A stretch of DNA of 42,316 bases from contig QNBE01000003.1 of assembly GCA_003645615.1 (NCBI GenBank), positions 1-42,316 of the forward strand, given 5' to 3'. The notes beneath the pieces were generated by a model. That model did no database searches. It was given only the letters and a program-made list of their open reading frames with translations, and was not told where the DNA came from. The DNA is from Caldifarciminota bacterium (GTDB lineage Bacteria; Hydrothermota; Tepidihabitantia; B36-G15). This document shows, piece after piece, positions 19,133-28,151 of this stretch. Position 1 is the stretch's first letter, and every line of letters begins with the position of its first letter. The position numbers and the translations under genes are program-made.

Positions 19133-19747
19133 ATGCGGTTACGTCTTTATTATGGTCTGGCGGCGATCCTCTTGTTTGTGATCGGCTGCGGACTCTTCAA
19201 AGGTGAGAAGAAATACCTACCGCTTGCAGTTGGTAACGAGTGGGACTATACCATGACAACACACAATGCCACCTATCAGAATGATACCCTCGTCTCTGAT
19301 ACAACCTTCACCCACCACTATACCTCCAAAATCACCGGAACCGACAAGACCACCGGAGGAGTTGAGGTCTACGTGATGATATCAACCTTTGAGTCAACCA
19401 CCGATACCACCTACTTAGAGGAACGGGATGACGACATCTACAGTTATTCGTCTCTTTCAGATACCAACCCGATTCTGGTTTTAGACCACCCGCTGGATGA
19501 TGGTAAGACCTGGTCCAGCGGTGGATTCACTTACGAGGTGATCGGTAGCGAGGACGTTTCGGTTAAGGCCGGGGATTTCAGTTGTAAGAAGATCAAGGTT
19601 ACCTACAGTGGTGTTGAATCTTATTTCTGGTATGCAGAAGGCGTGGGGGAGGTGAAATACTCCTACGCCGACACCTCAGAAGTTGCACCGGGAACGAAAC
19701 TTATAACTGAAGTAGAAGAAGTCCTCGATGACTACACCGTGAAATAA
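19133..19747 (+). CDS. Predicted lipoprotein
   Basis: AILLFVIGCGLFKG lipobox, strong SD, YLPLAVGNEWDYTM. Confidence 0.75.
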   Translation: MRLRLYYGLAAILLFVIGCGLFKGEKKYLPLAVGNEWDYTMTTHNATYQNDTLVSDTTFTHHYTSKITGTDKTTGGVEVYVMISTFESTTDTTYLEERDDDIYSYSSLSDTNPILVLDHPLDDGKTWSSGGFTYEVIGSEDVSVKAGDFSCKKIKVTYSGVESYFWYAEGVGEVKYSYADTSEVAPGTKLITEVEEVLDDYTVK

Positions 19748-19749
19748 GG

Positions 19750-19772
19750 AAGGGGGCGCAAGCCCCCTTTTT
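19750..19772 (+). terminator. Intrinsic terminator (AAGGGGGC-GCAA-GCCCCCTT + T tract)
   Basis: 8-bp perfect stem with GCAA tetraloop then T run, 2 nt after the stop codon. Confidence 0.85.
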
Positions 19773-19779
19773 CCCTCCT

Positions 19780-20133
19780 ATGGAATACGAAGTCCTGGTC
19801 AGGGTTTGGGAGAAGAGAGTAGCTGAGATGTATTATGATGTCGCCAGGGTCTACGACAGTGAAAGGAGATTTCCACCCCCGGTCTGGGAAGATGAAGAGC
19901 GGGTCGAGATGCAGAAGATGGAGGTCGAAGACAGGAATACCGTGATTGCCCACTATCGTGATATCGTCCTTGATCCGGAAGGAAAGAAGTGGATCATCGA
20001 ATGGGAACCAGATCGAGGTATCCCGATCCTGTTGAGTTTGGAGGGGGAGATAAAGGAGTTCCCCGATGAGATCGAATTTCGTGGCTATGAGGTGATTGGT
20101 AATATCTATGAAGACCCCCAACTTTTGACTTAA
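19780..20133 (+). CDS. Hypothetical protein
   Basis: 117 aa ORF with acidic, high-complexity sequence; begins just after the terminator. Confidence 0.5.
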   Translation: MEYEVLVRVWEKRVAEMYYDVARVYDSERRFPPPVWEDEERVEMQKMEVEDRNTVIAHYRDIVLDPEGKKWIIEWEPDRGIPILLSLEGEIKEFPDEIEFRGYEVIGNIYEDPQLLT

Positions 20134-20140
20134 TTTACCG

Positions 20141-20168
20141 TTGACGATCTGATGGGGCTGATTAAAAT
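20141..20168 (+). promoter_or_regulatory. Predicted promoter (TTGACG-N16-TAAAAT)
   Basis: ttgacg atctgatggggctgat taaaat upstream of 20181. Confidence 0.65.
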
Positions 20169-20180
20169 AGAGAGCGGCCT

Positions 20181-21011
20181 ATGAAAGTTCGATTTTGGGG
20201 AACACGAGGCTCAATACCAGCACCCGGTCCCGAGACCAGCCGTTACGGTGGTAACACCACCTGTGTTGAGATCAGCAGCGGTAAGACCAGAATCATCTTC
20301 GATGCGGGAACCGGGATCAGAAAGCTCGGTTATCTCCTAAAGAGCGAATCTGAGCCGATCCGGATCCTTTTTACCCATTTCCACTGGGATCATATCCAGG
20401 GACTACCTTTCTTCATCCCACTCTATATTCCAGGCAAACCGATCGAATTTTATGCCTATCCTCCATTCTACCAGGGACTGAAAGAGATGATGGTGCACCA
20501 GCTCAAGAAGACCTACTTTCCGGCGGAATATCATACCCTACCTTCTCTGATTAAATTCTTCAAACTCAAAAAGAGAAACAACAATATCGGCCCGCTCCAG
20601 ATTTCGGTGATCGAAAATAACCATCCCGGCGGTGCTACCGGCTATCGGATCAGTGATGGTAAGAAGGTCATCGTCTTTCTCACCGATAATGAACTGAAAC
20701 CTCCGGAGGCGAAGACACCCTGGTCAGATTTTGTCACCTTCTCCCAGGATGCCGATATCCTTATCCACGATGCCCAGTATAATGATGAGGAACTGAAGCA
20801 GAAACCGGGCTGGGGCCACTCCTCCTATTCCCAGGTCTGCCAGCTTGCCTTAGAGGCAAAGGTAAAACAGCTCATCTTTACTCATCATGAGCCGGTCCAC
20901 TCCGATGATTTTATCGATGATATGGTCGATGAGTGGCGGGGATGGGTGAAGGAGAATGGTGGCGGTTTTGAGCTCTGGGCCGCGAGCGAGGGTGAGGAGA
21001 TCGAACTCTAA
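20181..21011 (+). CDS. MBL-fold metallo-hydrolase
   Basis: KVRFWGTRGSIPAPGPETSRYGGNTTCVEI, FTHFHWDHIQGLPFF, LIHDAQY, WGHSSYSQ, LIFTHHEP. Confidence 0.9.
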   Translation: MKVRFWGTRGSIPAPGPETSRYGGNTTCVEISSGKTRIIFDAGTGIRKLGYLLKSESEPIRILFTHFHWDHIQGLPFFIPLYIPGKPIEFYAYPPFYQGLKEMMVHQLKKTYFPAEYHTLPSLIKFFKLKKRNNNIGPLQISVIENNHPGGATGYRISDGKKVIVFLTDNELKPPEAKTPWSDFVTFSQDADILIHDAQYNDEELKQKPGWGHSSYSQVCQLALEAKVKQLIFTHHEPVHSDDFIDDMVDEWRGWVKENGGGFELWAASEGEEIEL

Positions 21012-22558
21012 CCGATCTTTTCCGAGATCGATTTTGCTTGGAGGAAGAGGAGAAGGTAGTCTCTTCCGCCCGCTTTAGAATCGGTCCCAGACATATTGAA
21101 CCCGCCGAAGGGGTGGACGCCGACTAAGGCACCGGTGCATTTCCGGTTGATATAGAGATTTCCAACGTGAGCCAGCCTCTTCGCCTTTTCGATCTTCTCC
21201 CGATTTCTGGTATAGACCGACCCGGTGAGACCATAGATCGTATCGTTGGCGATTTCAATCGCCTGATCATAATCATTGGCCTTGATTACCGCCAGAACCG
21301 GGCCGAAGATCTCCTCCTGAGCAATCCGGGCCTTGGTATCAACATCGGCAAAGACCGTCGGCTGAATAAACCAGCCATTCCCTTCTGCCGGTCCACCACC
21401 ACAAAGGAGTCTGCCTTCCTTCTTGCCGATCTCGATATATTCAAGGATCGATCTGTAGGCGGCCTCATTTATGACCGGACCCATGAAGTTCTTATGATCC
21501 TTGACCGGACCCACTGTAATCTTCTCAACCTCGGGGATGAACCGGCTGAGGAACTCATCATAGATATCGGCAAGGATTATGGCCCGGGAACAGGCCGAGC
21601 ATTTCTGGCCCTGATAACCATAGGCCGAGACCAGAACCCCCTTTACCGCCGCATCAAGATCGGCTTCCGAGTCGACAATAATAAAATCCTTTCCTCCCAT
21701 CTCAGCAATAACCCGTTTGATCCAGATCTGTCCGGGCTGAGTCTTGGCCGCCAGTTCCACAATACGAAGTCCTACCGCCATCGAACCGGTGAAGGCGATA
21801 AACCTCGTTTTGGGATGGGCAACCAGTGTCTCACCAGCGATTCGACCCGGTCCGGTCAGATAGTTGATAACCCCATCTGGTAGACCGGCCTCCTCCATCA
21901 CCTCCATAAATTTGTAGGCGATGAGAGGAGAATCACTGGAAGGCTTAAGGACTACCGTATTACCGGTTACGACCGAGGCCGAGGTCATACCACAGAGGAT
22001 GGCCAAGGGGAAGTTCCACGGTGGGATGACAATGCCGACGCCAAGGGGTATATAGATTAGTTCCGGCTGCTCACCAGGATAGGGTGTAACCGGCTGCTTG
22101 CCACCATAGCGTATCGCCTCCCGACCATAGAACTCCAGGAAGTCGATCGCCTCGGCCACATCGGCATCGGCCTCAGGCCAGGACTTTCCGACCTCAAGGA
22201 CCATGGTGGCGGCCAGTTCTAACCGCCGTTTACGCATAATATCAGCGGCCTTAAATAGATATTCGGCCCGGGTCTCGGGCTTCTCAAACCGCCACTCCTC
22301 AAAACGCCTGAGCGCCGTCTCCAATGCCTTCTCAGCCAGATCCCCATCCGCTTTCTGGAACACACCGAGGACCTGGTCCTTCTCCGAAGGGTTATAAGAG
22401 TTGAAGCGCTCCTTTGCCTTTACCCTCTTACCATCGATGATCAGATCGTATTCCTTTCCCGCCTCAGCCTCGATTCTGGCGATCGCCTCTTCCATCGCCT
22501 TTCGATTTTCGGGATTGGTGAAATCGGTATAACTCTCATTCTTAAACTCCGGTCTCAT
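21008..22558 (-). CDS. pruA: L-glutamate gamma-semialdehyde (1-pyrroline-5-carboxylate) dehydrogenase-like
   Basis: NPWNFPLAI-type motif (PPWNFPLAILCG), AFTGSMAVG, AEMGGKDFIIVD, GYQGQKCSACSR, QEEIFGPVLAVIKA, HPFGGFNMSGTDSKAGG. Confidence 0.85.
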   Translation of the reverse strand: MRPEFKNESYTDFTNPENRKAMEEAIARIEAEAGKEYDLIIDGKRVKAKERFNSYNPSEKDQVLGVFQKADGDLAEKALETALRRFEEWRFEKPETRAEYLFKAADIMRKRRLELAATMVLEVGKSWPEADADVAEAIDFLEFYGREAIRYGGKQPVTPYPGEQPELIYIPLGVGIVIPPWNFPLAILCGMTSASVVTGNTVVLKPSSDSPLIAYKFMEVMEEAGLPDGVINYLTGPGRIAGETLVAHPKTRFIAFTGSMAVGLRIVELAAKTQPGQIWIKRVIAEMGGKDFIIVDSEADLDAAVKGVLVSAYGYQGQKCSACSRAIILADIYDEFLSRFIPEVEKITVGPVKDHKNFMGPVINEAAYRSILEYIEIGKKEGRLLCGGGPAEGNGWFIQPTVFADVDTKARIAQEEIFGPVLAVIKANDYDQAIEIANDTIYGLTGSVYTRNREKIEKAKRLAHVGNLYINRKCTGALVGVHPFGGFNMSGTDSKAGGRDYLLLFLQAKSISEKIG

Positions 22559-22576
22559 CGCACCTCCTTTCTCCCA

Positions 22577-22604
22577 ATTTTAGACCGGCCCTGATGATTG
22601 TCAA
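22577..22604 (-). promoter_or_regulatory. Predicted promoter (TTGACA-N16-TAAAAT) of the pruA-like gene
   Basis: + strand atttta / 16 nt / tgtcaa. Confidence 0.7.
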
Positions 22605-22613
22605 ATGGAGCGG

Positions 22614-22641
22614 TTGTCTTGAGCGAAGAAAGGGTTATAAT
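22614..22641 (+). promoter_or_regulatory. Predicted promoter (TTGTCT-N16-TATAAT)
   Basis: ttgtct tgagcgaagaaagggt tataat, followed by GAGGAGG SD. Confidence 0.65.
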
Positions 22642-22660
22642 ACTTATTGAGGAGGCTGAT

Positions 22661-23152
22661 ATGTTGCTCTTTTCCCTCGTCACTGCTGTTATCCTCTGGC
22701 AGGAGGACTTCGTCCAAACCGCCGGGGGGCTACAACAACTTGCCCACTATAAGGTCCGGATAGAAAACCGCGATGGCAGGGTGATCCTCACCGGGAATCC
22801 AGCCAGAGAAGGCCACTCATCAGCCTGGCTTGCGATAGACCAACTCGATCTCACGGGCAAAGAATTTATCAAGATCCGTCTGAGGGTCGATCGGAATCGG
22901 CTCCGGATCCGTTATTTCCCCTTCGACCCGAAAAGGAGGATCTATCTTGAAGGGAGGAGATATATGGATACCTCCGAATGGTTGGAGATAACTATCCCTC
23001 TCTCCGATGCCACCCCCTTCCCATCACTCAAATTCCCCTACCTCCTCAAACCTAATCAGAGGCCAGCACTCTATCTCTTCTTCGAGAACGACCGGCCAGG
23101 TCCATTTCGGATCGAGATCGATCGAATTACCATCTTTCGGAGGGAGCAATGA
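22661..23152 (+). CDS. Exported hypothetical, carbohydrate-binding-like beta-sandwich
   Basis: Start moved to 22661 (SD gaggaggctgat-ATG); signal peptide MLLFSLVTAVILWQED; overlaps the next gene by 4 nt. Confidence 0.6.
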   Translation: MLLFSLVTAVILWQEDFVQTAGGLQQLAHYKVRIENRDGRVILTGNPAREGHSSAWLAIDQLDLTGKEFIKIRLRVDRNRLRIRYFPFDPKRRIYLEGRRYMDTSEWLEITIPLSDATPFPSLKFPYLLKPNQRPALYLFFENDRPGPFRIEIDRITIFRREQ

Positions 23153-24561
23153 GATGGCTGATATTACTCTTCCTTGCCCTCGGCCTCTACGCTGACTATC
23201 CCTGGTCCCCCAATGTCCGGGTGAGCGTCGAGGCCCCCTGGGACACCCTTAATCAGGGTGAATCCTGCTTTGCCATCTGGGGGGATTCGATCTTCTCAGT
23301 TTGCAACACTGCGGAGCGGGGTCGAGTTGCCACTGCTCCCTTTGCCTACTCCTATGATGGTGGTCAGAGCTTTACCCAGTATCCATTTATCGACTCCTCA
23401 ACCGGCATCACTTGGCATACCGATCCTGTGATCGAGGTTGATGACTCCGGTCGGGTCCATATGCTCATCCAGTTCCAAATTAATCTTTTGAACCATTATC
23501 TTTCAACCGATGGCGGTCAGACCTGGTGCGATACGGTTACGATCACCTCCGACTATGGGGTTGACAAACCGTGGATGATCATCAATAAGAACGAAATCTA
23601 TATCACCTGGGAGCAGGTCTCCGGCCAGATCGGGCTCTGGTTTGCCAAATCGACCGACTACGGAAAGACCTTTACCAAACGGCGGATCTGGAATCGGACC
23701 GGGATCTCCGCCCTCTGTATGGACGAAGAGGAGAACATCCATCTCGCCCTCCTTAAATGGTATCAGGCCCTCTACTACCGGAAGTCAACCGATAAGGGAG
23801 CCAGCTGGCTACCCGAGCATTTCCTATCCGACAACTACTATCAGACCGGATATGGCGATCGGTTCCCCCTCAACTCCATCACTGCTACCGGCAATGTTGT
23901 CTTTGTTACCTTTGTCGACACCAGAAAAGGCGACTGGGATGTCTGGGGGATAAGATCGAGTGATGGTGGTAACACCTGGGGTGAGAAGTTCGTCATCAAT
24001 GACTCATCAGGTGGCCAGTGCAAAGGGTGGGCGGTCTTCGATCCCTACGGTGGGCTCCATGTTGGCTACTACCACACTCCGGACTGGCCAACCAGCTCAA
24101 CCAGCCTCTTCTCCTACCGCTACCAGTTTTCACCCGATAGCGGCAAGACCTTCTATCCCAGTATCCGGGTCTCCGACACCGCGGTCCGGAGCATGAACAC
24201 CTTCCTTGGTGAGTATCATGTCCTGCGCACCGATAGCGAATATGTTTATGTGATCTGGTCCGATGGTCGGAACGGTGATTACAACGATCTCTACTTTGCT
24301 AAGGCCAAGATCTCAGAACTCTCCTGTCCAGAACCGACAACAGCCAAATCCAATCCTGCATCCCGGTTTTCAATTCCAACCCTGTGGCGGGGAAAAATCC
24401 GACTCAATCTCCCCGGCCGGATTACACTCTTTGACTGCACCGGGCGGAAGATCAGGCATCTTTCTCCTGGCCGGTCGGTAATCGATAGCAGGACAATCCC
24501 TTCCGGTATCATCTTTGTCAGGGCCAGAGGAAAGGTCTATAAGGTGGTCAATCTCCATTAG
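23149..24561 (+). CDS. Secreted BNR/sialidase-like protein with T9SS-like C-terminal domain
   Basis: Repeated S.DGG.TW / S.DYGKTF / S.DKGASW Asp-box-like motifs; C-term ITLFDCTGRKIRHLSPGRSVIDSRTIPSGIIFVRARGKVYKVVNLH. Confidence 0.8.
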   Translation: MRWLILLFLALGLYADYPWSPNVRVSVEAPWDTLNQGESCFAIWGDSIFSVCNTAERGRVATAPFAYSYDGGQSFTQYPFIDSSTGITWHTDPVIEVDDSGRVHMLIQFQINLLNHYLSTDGGQTWCDTVTITSDYGVDKPWMIINKNEIYITWEQVSGQIGLWFAKSTDYGKTFTKRRIWNRTGISALCMDEEENIHLALLKWYQALYYRKSTDKGASWLPEHFLSDNYYQTGYGDRFPLNSITATGNVVFVTFVDTRKGDWDVWGIRSSDGGNTWGEKFVINDSSGGQCKGWAVFDPYGGLHVGYYHTPDWPTSSTSLFSYRYQFSPDSGKTFYPSIRVSDTAVRSMNTFLGEYHVLRTDSEYVYVIWSDGRNGDYNDLYFAKAKISELSCPEPTTAKSNPASRFSIPTLWRGKIRLNLPGRITLFDCTGRKIRHLSPGRSVIDSRTIPSGIIFVRARGKVYKVVNLH

Positions 24562-24577
24562 TGGTCAGAATATCCCC

Positions 24578-24652
24578 ACTGGAAACGATGTGAGTTAACA
24601 CCCTCCAAAAATCCATTGATCGGACCAACTGGCTGGTTACAATCTGGTATAA
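24578..24652 (+). repeat. Copy 1 of duplicated intergenic operator/promoter module
   Basis: ACTGGAAACGATGTGAGTTAAC ... TTGATC-N16-TACAAT ... TGGCTGGTTACAATCTGGTATAA. Confidence 0.7.
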
Positions 24653-24783
24653 CAGAGGTGGATGGTGGCAAGGGTGAAGTGTTTTACACCGGAGAAGAGG
24701 AAATGAATGGATTTGCACTGATCTTCAGTATATACATGACTCGCACAAGGGTTTTGGTAATCTCTCTCCTTAGGTAGAGAGAC

Positions 24784-25698
24784 ATGAAAGCGGGACAAGA
24801 ATTGTTCACTATGAGACATCAGAGAATGATCGTGTTAGCAGTCTTAACCATTGCTACCGTTATGTTGTCTTGTCCAAGAGATCCATATACCTATAATACA
24901 AATTTAAAACTCTTAGTTGGCGATACTATAGACTACCAGGATCATTCTACCTGCCCAGTAGTCTCCCCTGATGGAGAAAAGGTTTATTTTCTGTCACTCC
25001 CCTGGGACGAATGGGATGAGGAATATAATTATCAAGATGGCGTTGGTCGTCTATATGAGGTAAAATCTGATGGAACAGGTAAGCGGAAACTGCTCGATAA
25101 CATATTTGAAGCAATAACTATTTCTCCAGATGGTAAGAAACTTGCCGCCGTTTTGTGGCCCGATTCAGGCCTTGATAGAGACGCTACTAACTATATTGTT
25201 CTTATCGATGTAAATACATTATCGATGGATACCTTCGTAGTTTCTCACGGAGGCATCAATCAAATCGAATTCGGAAAGATATCAGAAAATGCTCTGTATT
25301 TCTCTTCGGGCGATAAGATTGTCAGACTTGATCTTTCCGACACCACCGAGCAGATAGTAGGGTATGGTTTAGGCTTCGATATTTCACCTGATGGGAAACT
25401 CTACATTGATTCTAAACTCCATTATGTTGAAATTAACCCAGATAGTAATGACCTTGCGATTTCTGTAGATACCGGTAGTTTCGGTGGAGGTAAGAGATTT
25501 TTGCTCCGTCATATTACTACTCAAGAAATCGACACTTTACCTGCCTCTTTGATTCCCTATAGTGGTGGGCGAGTCAATTTTCCCTATTGGTTTCCATCCG
25601 GAGATAAAATTGTATTCTCCAGTGCTTCGCCATCCTGGGAATTTCCCCATCCTGCACAAATTTGGATTCTTGAAAATTTCTTTGAACAAATTGAATAG
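24784..25698 (+). CDS. Predicted lipoprotein, WD40/TolB-like propeller
   Basis: MIVLAVLTIATVMLSCPRD; CPVVSPDGEKVYFLS, ITISPDGKKLAAV, FDISPDGKLYI repeats; start may be 24811. Confidence 0.75.
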   Translation: MKAGQELFTMRHQRMIVLAVLTIATVMLSCPRDPYTYNTNLKLLVGDTIDYQDHSTCPVVSPDGEKVYFLSLPWDEWDEEYNYQDGVGRLYEVKSDGTGKRKLLDNIFEAITISPDGKKLAAVLWPDSGLDRDATNYIVLIDVNTLSMDTFVVSHGGINQIEFGKISENALYFSSGDKIVRLDLSDTTEQIVGYGLGFDISPDGKLYIDSKLHYVEINPDSNDLAISVDTGSFGGGKRFLLRHITTQEIDTLPASLIPYSGGRVNFPYWFPSGDKIVFSSASPSWEFPHPAQIWILENFFEQIE

Positions 25699-25708
25699 GA
25701 GGTGAGTT

Positions 25709-25858
25709 ATGAGAATTTGTTGGATTATGATCTTTTTAACTGCGGTTTTCTCGTCTCTTAAAGCTGGTGAGCCTCCGTTATTCTACGCCGGGCTTTTTGT
25801 ATCAAGCGGCAGACCCAGGGTGAACGAAGAAATTAGGGAGGCCTATTATTTCCAGTAG
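25709..25858 (+). CDS. 49-aa putative secreted peptide or truncated gene
   Basis: MRICWIMIFLTAVFSSLKAGEPPLFYAGLFVSSGRPRVNEEIREAYYFQ; strong SD (AGGAGGTGAG) overlapping the preceding stop; below ORF track cutoff. Confidence 0.5.
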   Translation: MRICWIMIFLTAVFSSLKAGEPPLFYAGLFVSSGRPRVNEEIREAYYFQ

Positions 25859-25872
25859 AACCTCCAATCCAA

Positions 25873-25946
25873 ACTGGTAACGATGTCTGTTACGTTTACA
25901 TGGGGCTATTGAAAGGCACAAAATGGCTGGTTACAATCTGGTATAA
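25873..25946 (+). repeat. Copy 2 of duplicated intergenic operator/promoter module
   Basis: ACTGGTAACGATGTCTGTTAC ... TTGAAA-N17-TACAAT ... TGGCTGGTTACAATCTGGTATAA (last 23 nt identical to copy 1). Confidence 0.7.
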
Positions 25947-26422
25947 TGAAGGGGAAGAGCTGGTATAAGGGTGGGATGGACTCAAGCCGATGGATAATAA
26001 ACGCTAACATCTGTATATTAATTCTCCTCTTAATTGGTTGTGGAAATGATTCTGAATGGTGGTCTCAGATCCAATTTGTTGATTCCACCTACCTTAGAGC
26101 GAAAACCGAGTATTTTATCGGTGATACCGTATACATTCTATTCACTGGTGAGCACCCTCATTCAGAAGTTCCTGATGATTTTTTAGTTGAAGTGTTGTCC
26201 AACTTAGGTGACCATGAATTTATCATACTTACCCCATTCCTATCCGGCCCTGATACCCTAACCAATCCTCGTATTGGCAAGATTAAGACACAAGAAGGGG
26301 ATACACTCTACTTAGAAAATAATGGAATTTTAGATGTAAAGCCTGGGGGAGATACAATTTTTGTACATTCTGGTTGGAAGACATTTCCAGCGTTGGATAC
26401 TGCTTATGTCAAAAGGCGGTGA
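25946..26422 (+). CDS. Predicted lipoprotein (start 25946 or 25976)
   Basis: NICILILLLIGCGNDSE lipobox; beta-rich sequence. Confidence 0.65.
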   Translation: MKGKSWYKGGMDSSRWIINANICILILLLIGCGNDSEWWSQIQFVDSTYLRAKTEYFIGDTVYILFTGEHPHSEVPDDFLVEVLSNLGDHEFIILTPFLSGPDTLTNPRIGKIKTQEGDTLYLENNGILDVKPGGDTIFVHSGWKTFPALDTAYVKRR

Positions 26423-26582
26423 ATAATGAGATGGGTGATTGGCGTTGATTAGTTTATTTTTACTTATGGGAAAAAGCTTGTTATTGTGGAGGCATCTTCC
26501 CTCAGAAATAAGAGTGGTAAGGGAGAATTCGGGAGAGATGATCAAGCGGATTTGCCTTAGAAGAGTCAATTAACCCCTCTGG

Positions 26583-26610
26583 TTGACATCGGTCTGAGCC
26601 CGAATAATAT
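26583..26610 (+). promoter_or_regulatory. Predicted promoter (TTGACA-N16-TAATAT) of the propionyl-CoA pathway operon
   Basis: ttgaca tcggtctgagcccgaa taatat. Confidence 0.7.
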
Positions 26611-26618
26611 TGATAACT

Positions 26619-28151
26619 ATGAAGGACCTTGACGACCTGAGGGCTGAGGCCCTTAAGGGCGGTGGGGAGGAAAGGATAAAGAGACAGCATGAGGCCGGCA
26701 AACTTACTGCCCGGGAGCGGATCGATCTCCTGCTCGATCCCGATACCTTCCAGGAGATCGGGATGTTTGTTACCCACCGGTGTCATGATTTCGGCATGGA
26801 GAAGAAGAAGATCTTGGGGGATGGGGTCGTCACCGGCTACGGCCAGATCCATGGCCGTCTGGTCTACATCTTTGCCGAGGATTTTACCGTTTTCGGCGGA
26901 TCGCTCTCCAAGGCCTATGCTGAGAAGATCTGTAAGATCCAGGAGCTCGCCCTCAAGAATGGTGCCCCGATCATCGGCCTGAAGGACTCTGGCGGGGCCC
27001 GTATCCAGGAGGGGGTCGATTCCTTAGCCGGTTATGCCGATTTCTTCCTGAGAAATGTCCTCGCCTCCGGTGTTATCCCCCAGATCTCGGCAATCATGGG
27101 ACCCTGTGCCGGTGGTGCGGTCTACTCTCCCGCCCTCACCGATTTCGTCTTTATGGTAAAAAAGACCAGCTACATGTTCCTGACCGGTCCGGATGTGATC
27201 AAGGCTGCCACCCATGAGGAGGTAACCTTCGAGGAGCTGGGCGGGGCGATGGTCCACAATACCAAGAGCGGTGTCGCCCACTTTGCCGCCGATTCAGAGG
27301 AGGAGTGTCTGGCGATGATCCGGAAGCTCCTCACCTTTCTCCCCCAGAACAACCTCGAGGATCCGCCCCGGAGTGAGTGCCATGATCCGATCGATCGGAT
27401 GGACGAGTCCTTAGACACCATCGTTCCCGAGGATCCGACCAAGCCCTATGATATGAAGGATGTTATCAAGAAGGTGGTTGACGATGGCGATTTCTTCGAG
27501 GTCCATGAGCACTTTGCCCCCAATATCATCACCGGATTTGCCCGGCTCGATGGCCAGCCGATCGGGATCGTAGCCAATCAGCCCGCCTACCTTGCCGGCG
27601 TCCTTGACACCCTCTCCTCGGCCAAAGGGGCGAGATTCGTCCGATTCTGCGACTGCTTCAACATCCCCCTCGTCGTCTTTGAGGATGTCCCCGGATTTCT
27701 TCCCGGAGTGAGTCAGGAGCACTCCGGGGTGATCAAGGAGGGGGCAAAGCTCCTCTATGCCTTCTGTGAGGCAACCGTCCCCAGACTGACCGTCATCACC
27801 AGGAAGGCCTACGGTGGTGCCTACTGCGTGATGAACTCCAAACATATCCGGGCCGATATCAACTTTGCCTGGCCAACCGGACAGATTGCGGTTATGGGGG
27901 CGGAAGGGGCGGTCAACATCCTCTACCGGAAAGAGCTTAAGCAGGCGTCGGATCCGGAGAAACTCCGCCAGAAGCTGATCAAGGAGTATAATGAGAAATT
28001 CAACAACCCCTATATCTCTGCCAGCCTCGGCTATATCGATGATGTGATTAAACCACATGAGACGAGATTAAAACTGATCCTGGCGCTCCGATCGATTGAA
28101 AATAAGAGGGATCGAAACCCTCCCAAGAAGCATGGCAACATCCCCCTTTAG
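26619..28151 (+). CDS. Acyl-CoA (propionyl-CoA) carboxylase beta subunit
   Basis: ATG at 26619 (track start 26610 is TTG inside the -10). [85 protein letters not shown]. Confidence 0.93.
   Translation: MKDLDDLRAEALKGGGEERIKRQHEAGKLTARERIDLLLDPDTFQEIGMFVTHRCHDFGMEKKKILGDGVVTGYGQIHGRLVYIFAEDFTVFGGSLSKAYAEKICKIQELALKNGAPIIGLKDSGGARIQEGVDSLAGYADFFLRNVLASGVIPQISAIMGPCAGGAVYSPALTDFVFMVKKTSYMFLTGPDVIKAATHEEVTFEELGGAMVHNTKSGVAHFAADSEEECLAMIRKLLTFLPQNNLEDPPRSECHDPIDRMDESLDTIVPEDPTKPYDMKDVIKKVVDDGDFFEVHEHFAPNIITGFARLDGQPIGIVANQPAYLAGVLDTLSSAKGARFVRFCDCFNIPLVVFEDVPGFLPGVSQEHSGVIKEGAKLLYAFCEATVPRLTVITRKAYGGAYCVMNSKHIRADINFAWPTGQIAVMGAEGAVNILYRKELKQASDPEKLRQKLIKEYNEKFNNPYISASLGYIDDVIKPHETRLKLILALRSIENKRDRNPPKKHGNIPL

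Noticed and set aside
24562-24784. Structured RNA or riboswitch in the long leader
   Set aside because: No recognisable riboswitch core; only a small hairpin and short ORFs visible, so reported as speculative sORFs instead.
26423-26560. Readthrough/recoding of TAG at 26450-26452
   Set aside because: No selenocysteine/pyrrolysine context and very short frame; a decayed or chance ORF is more likely.
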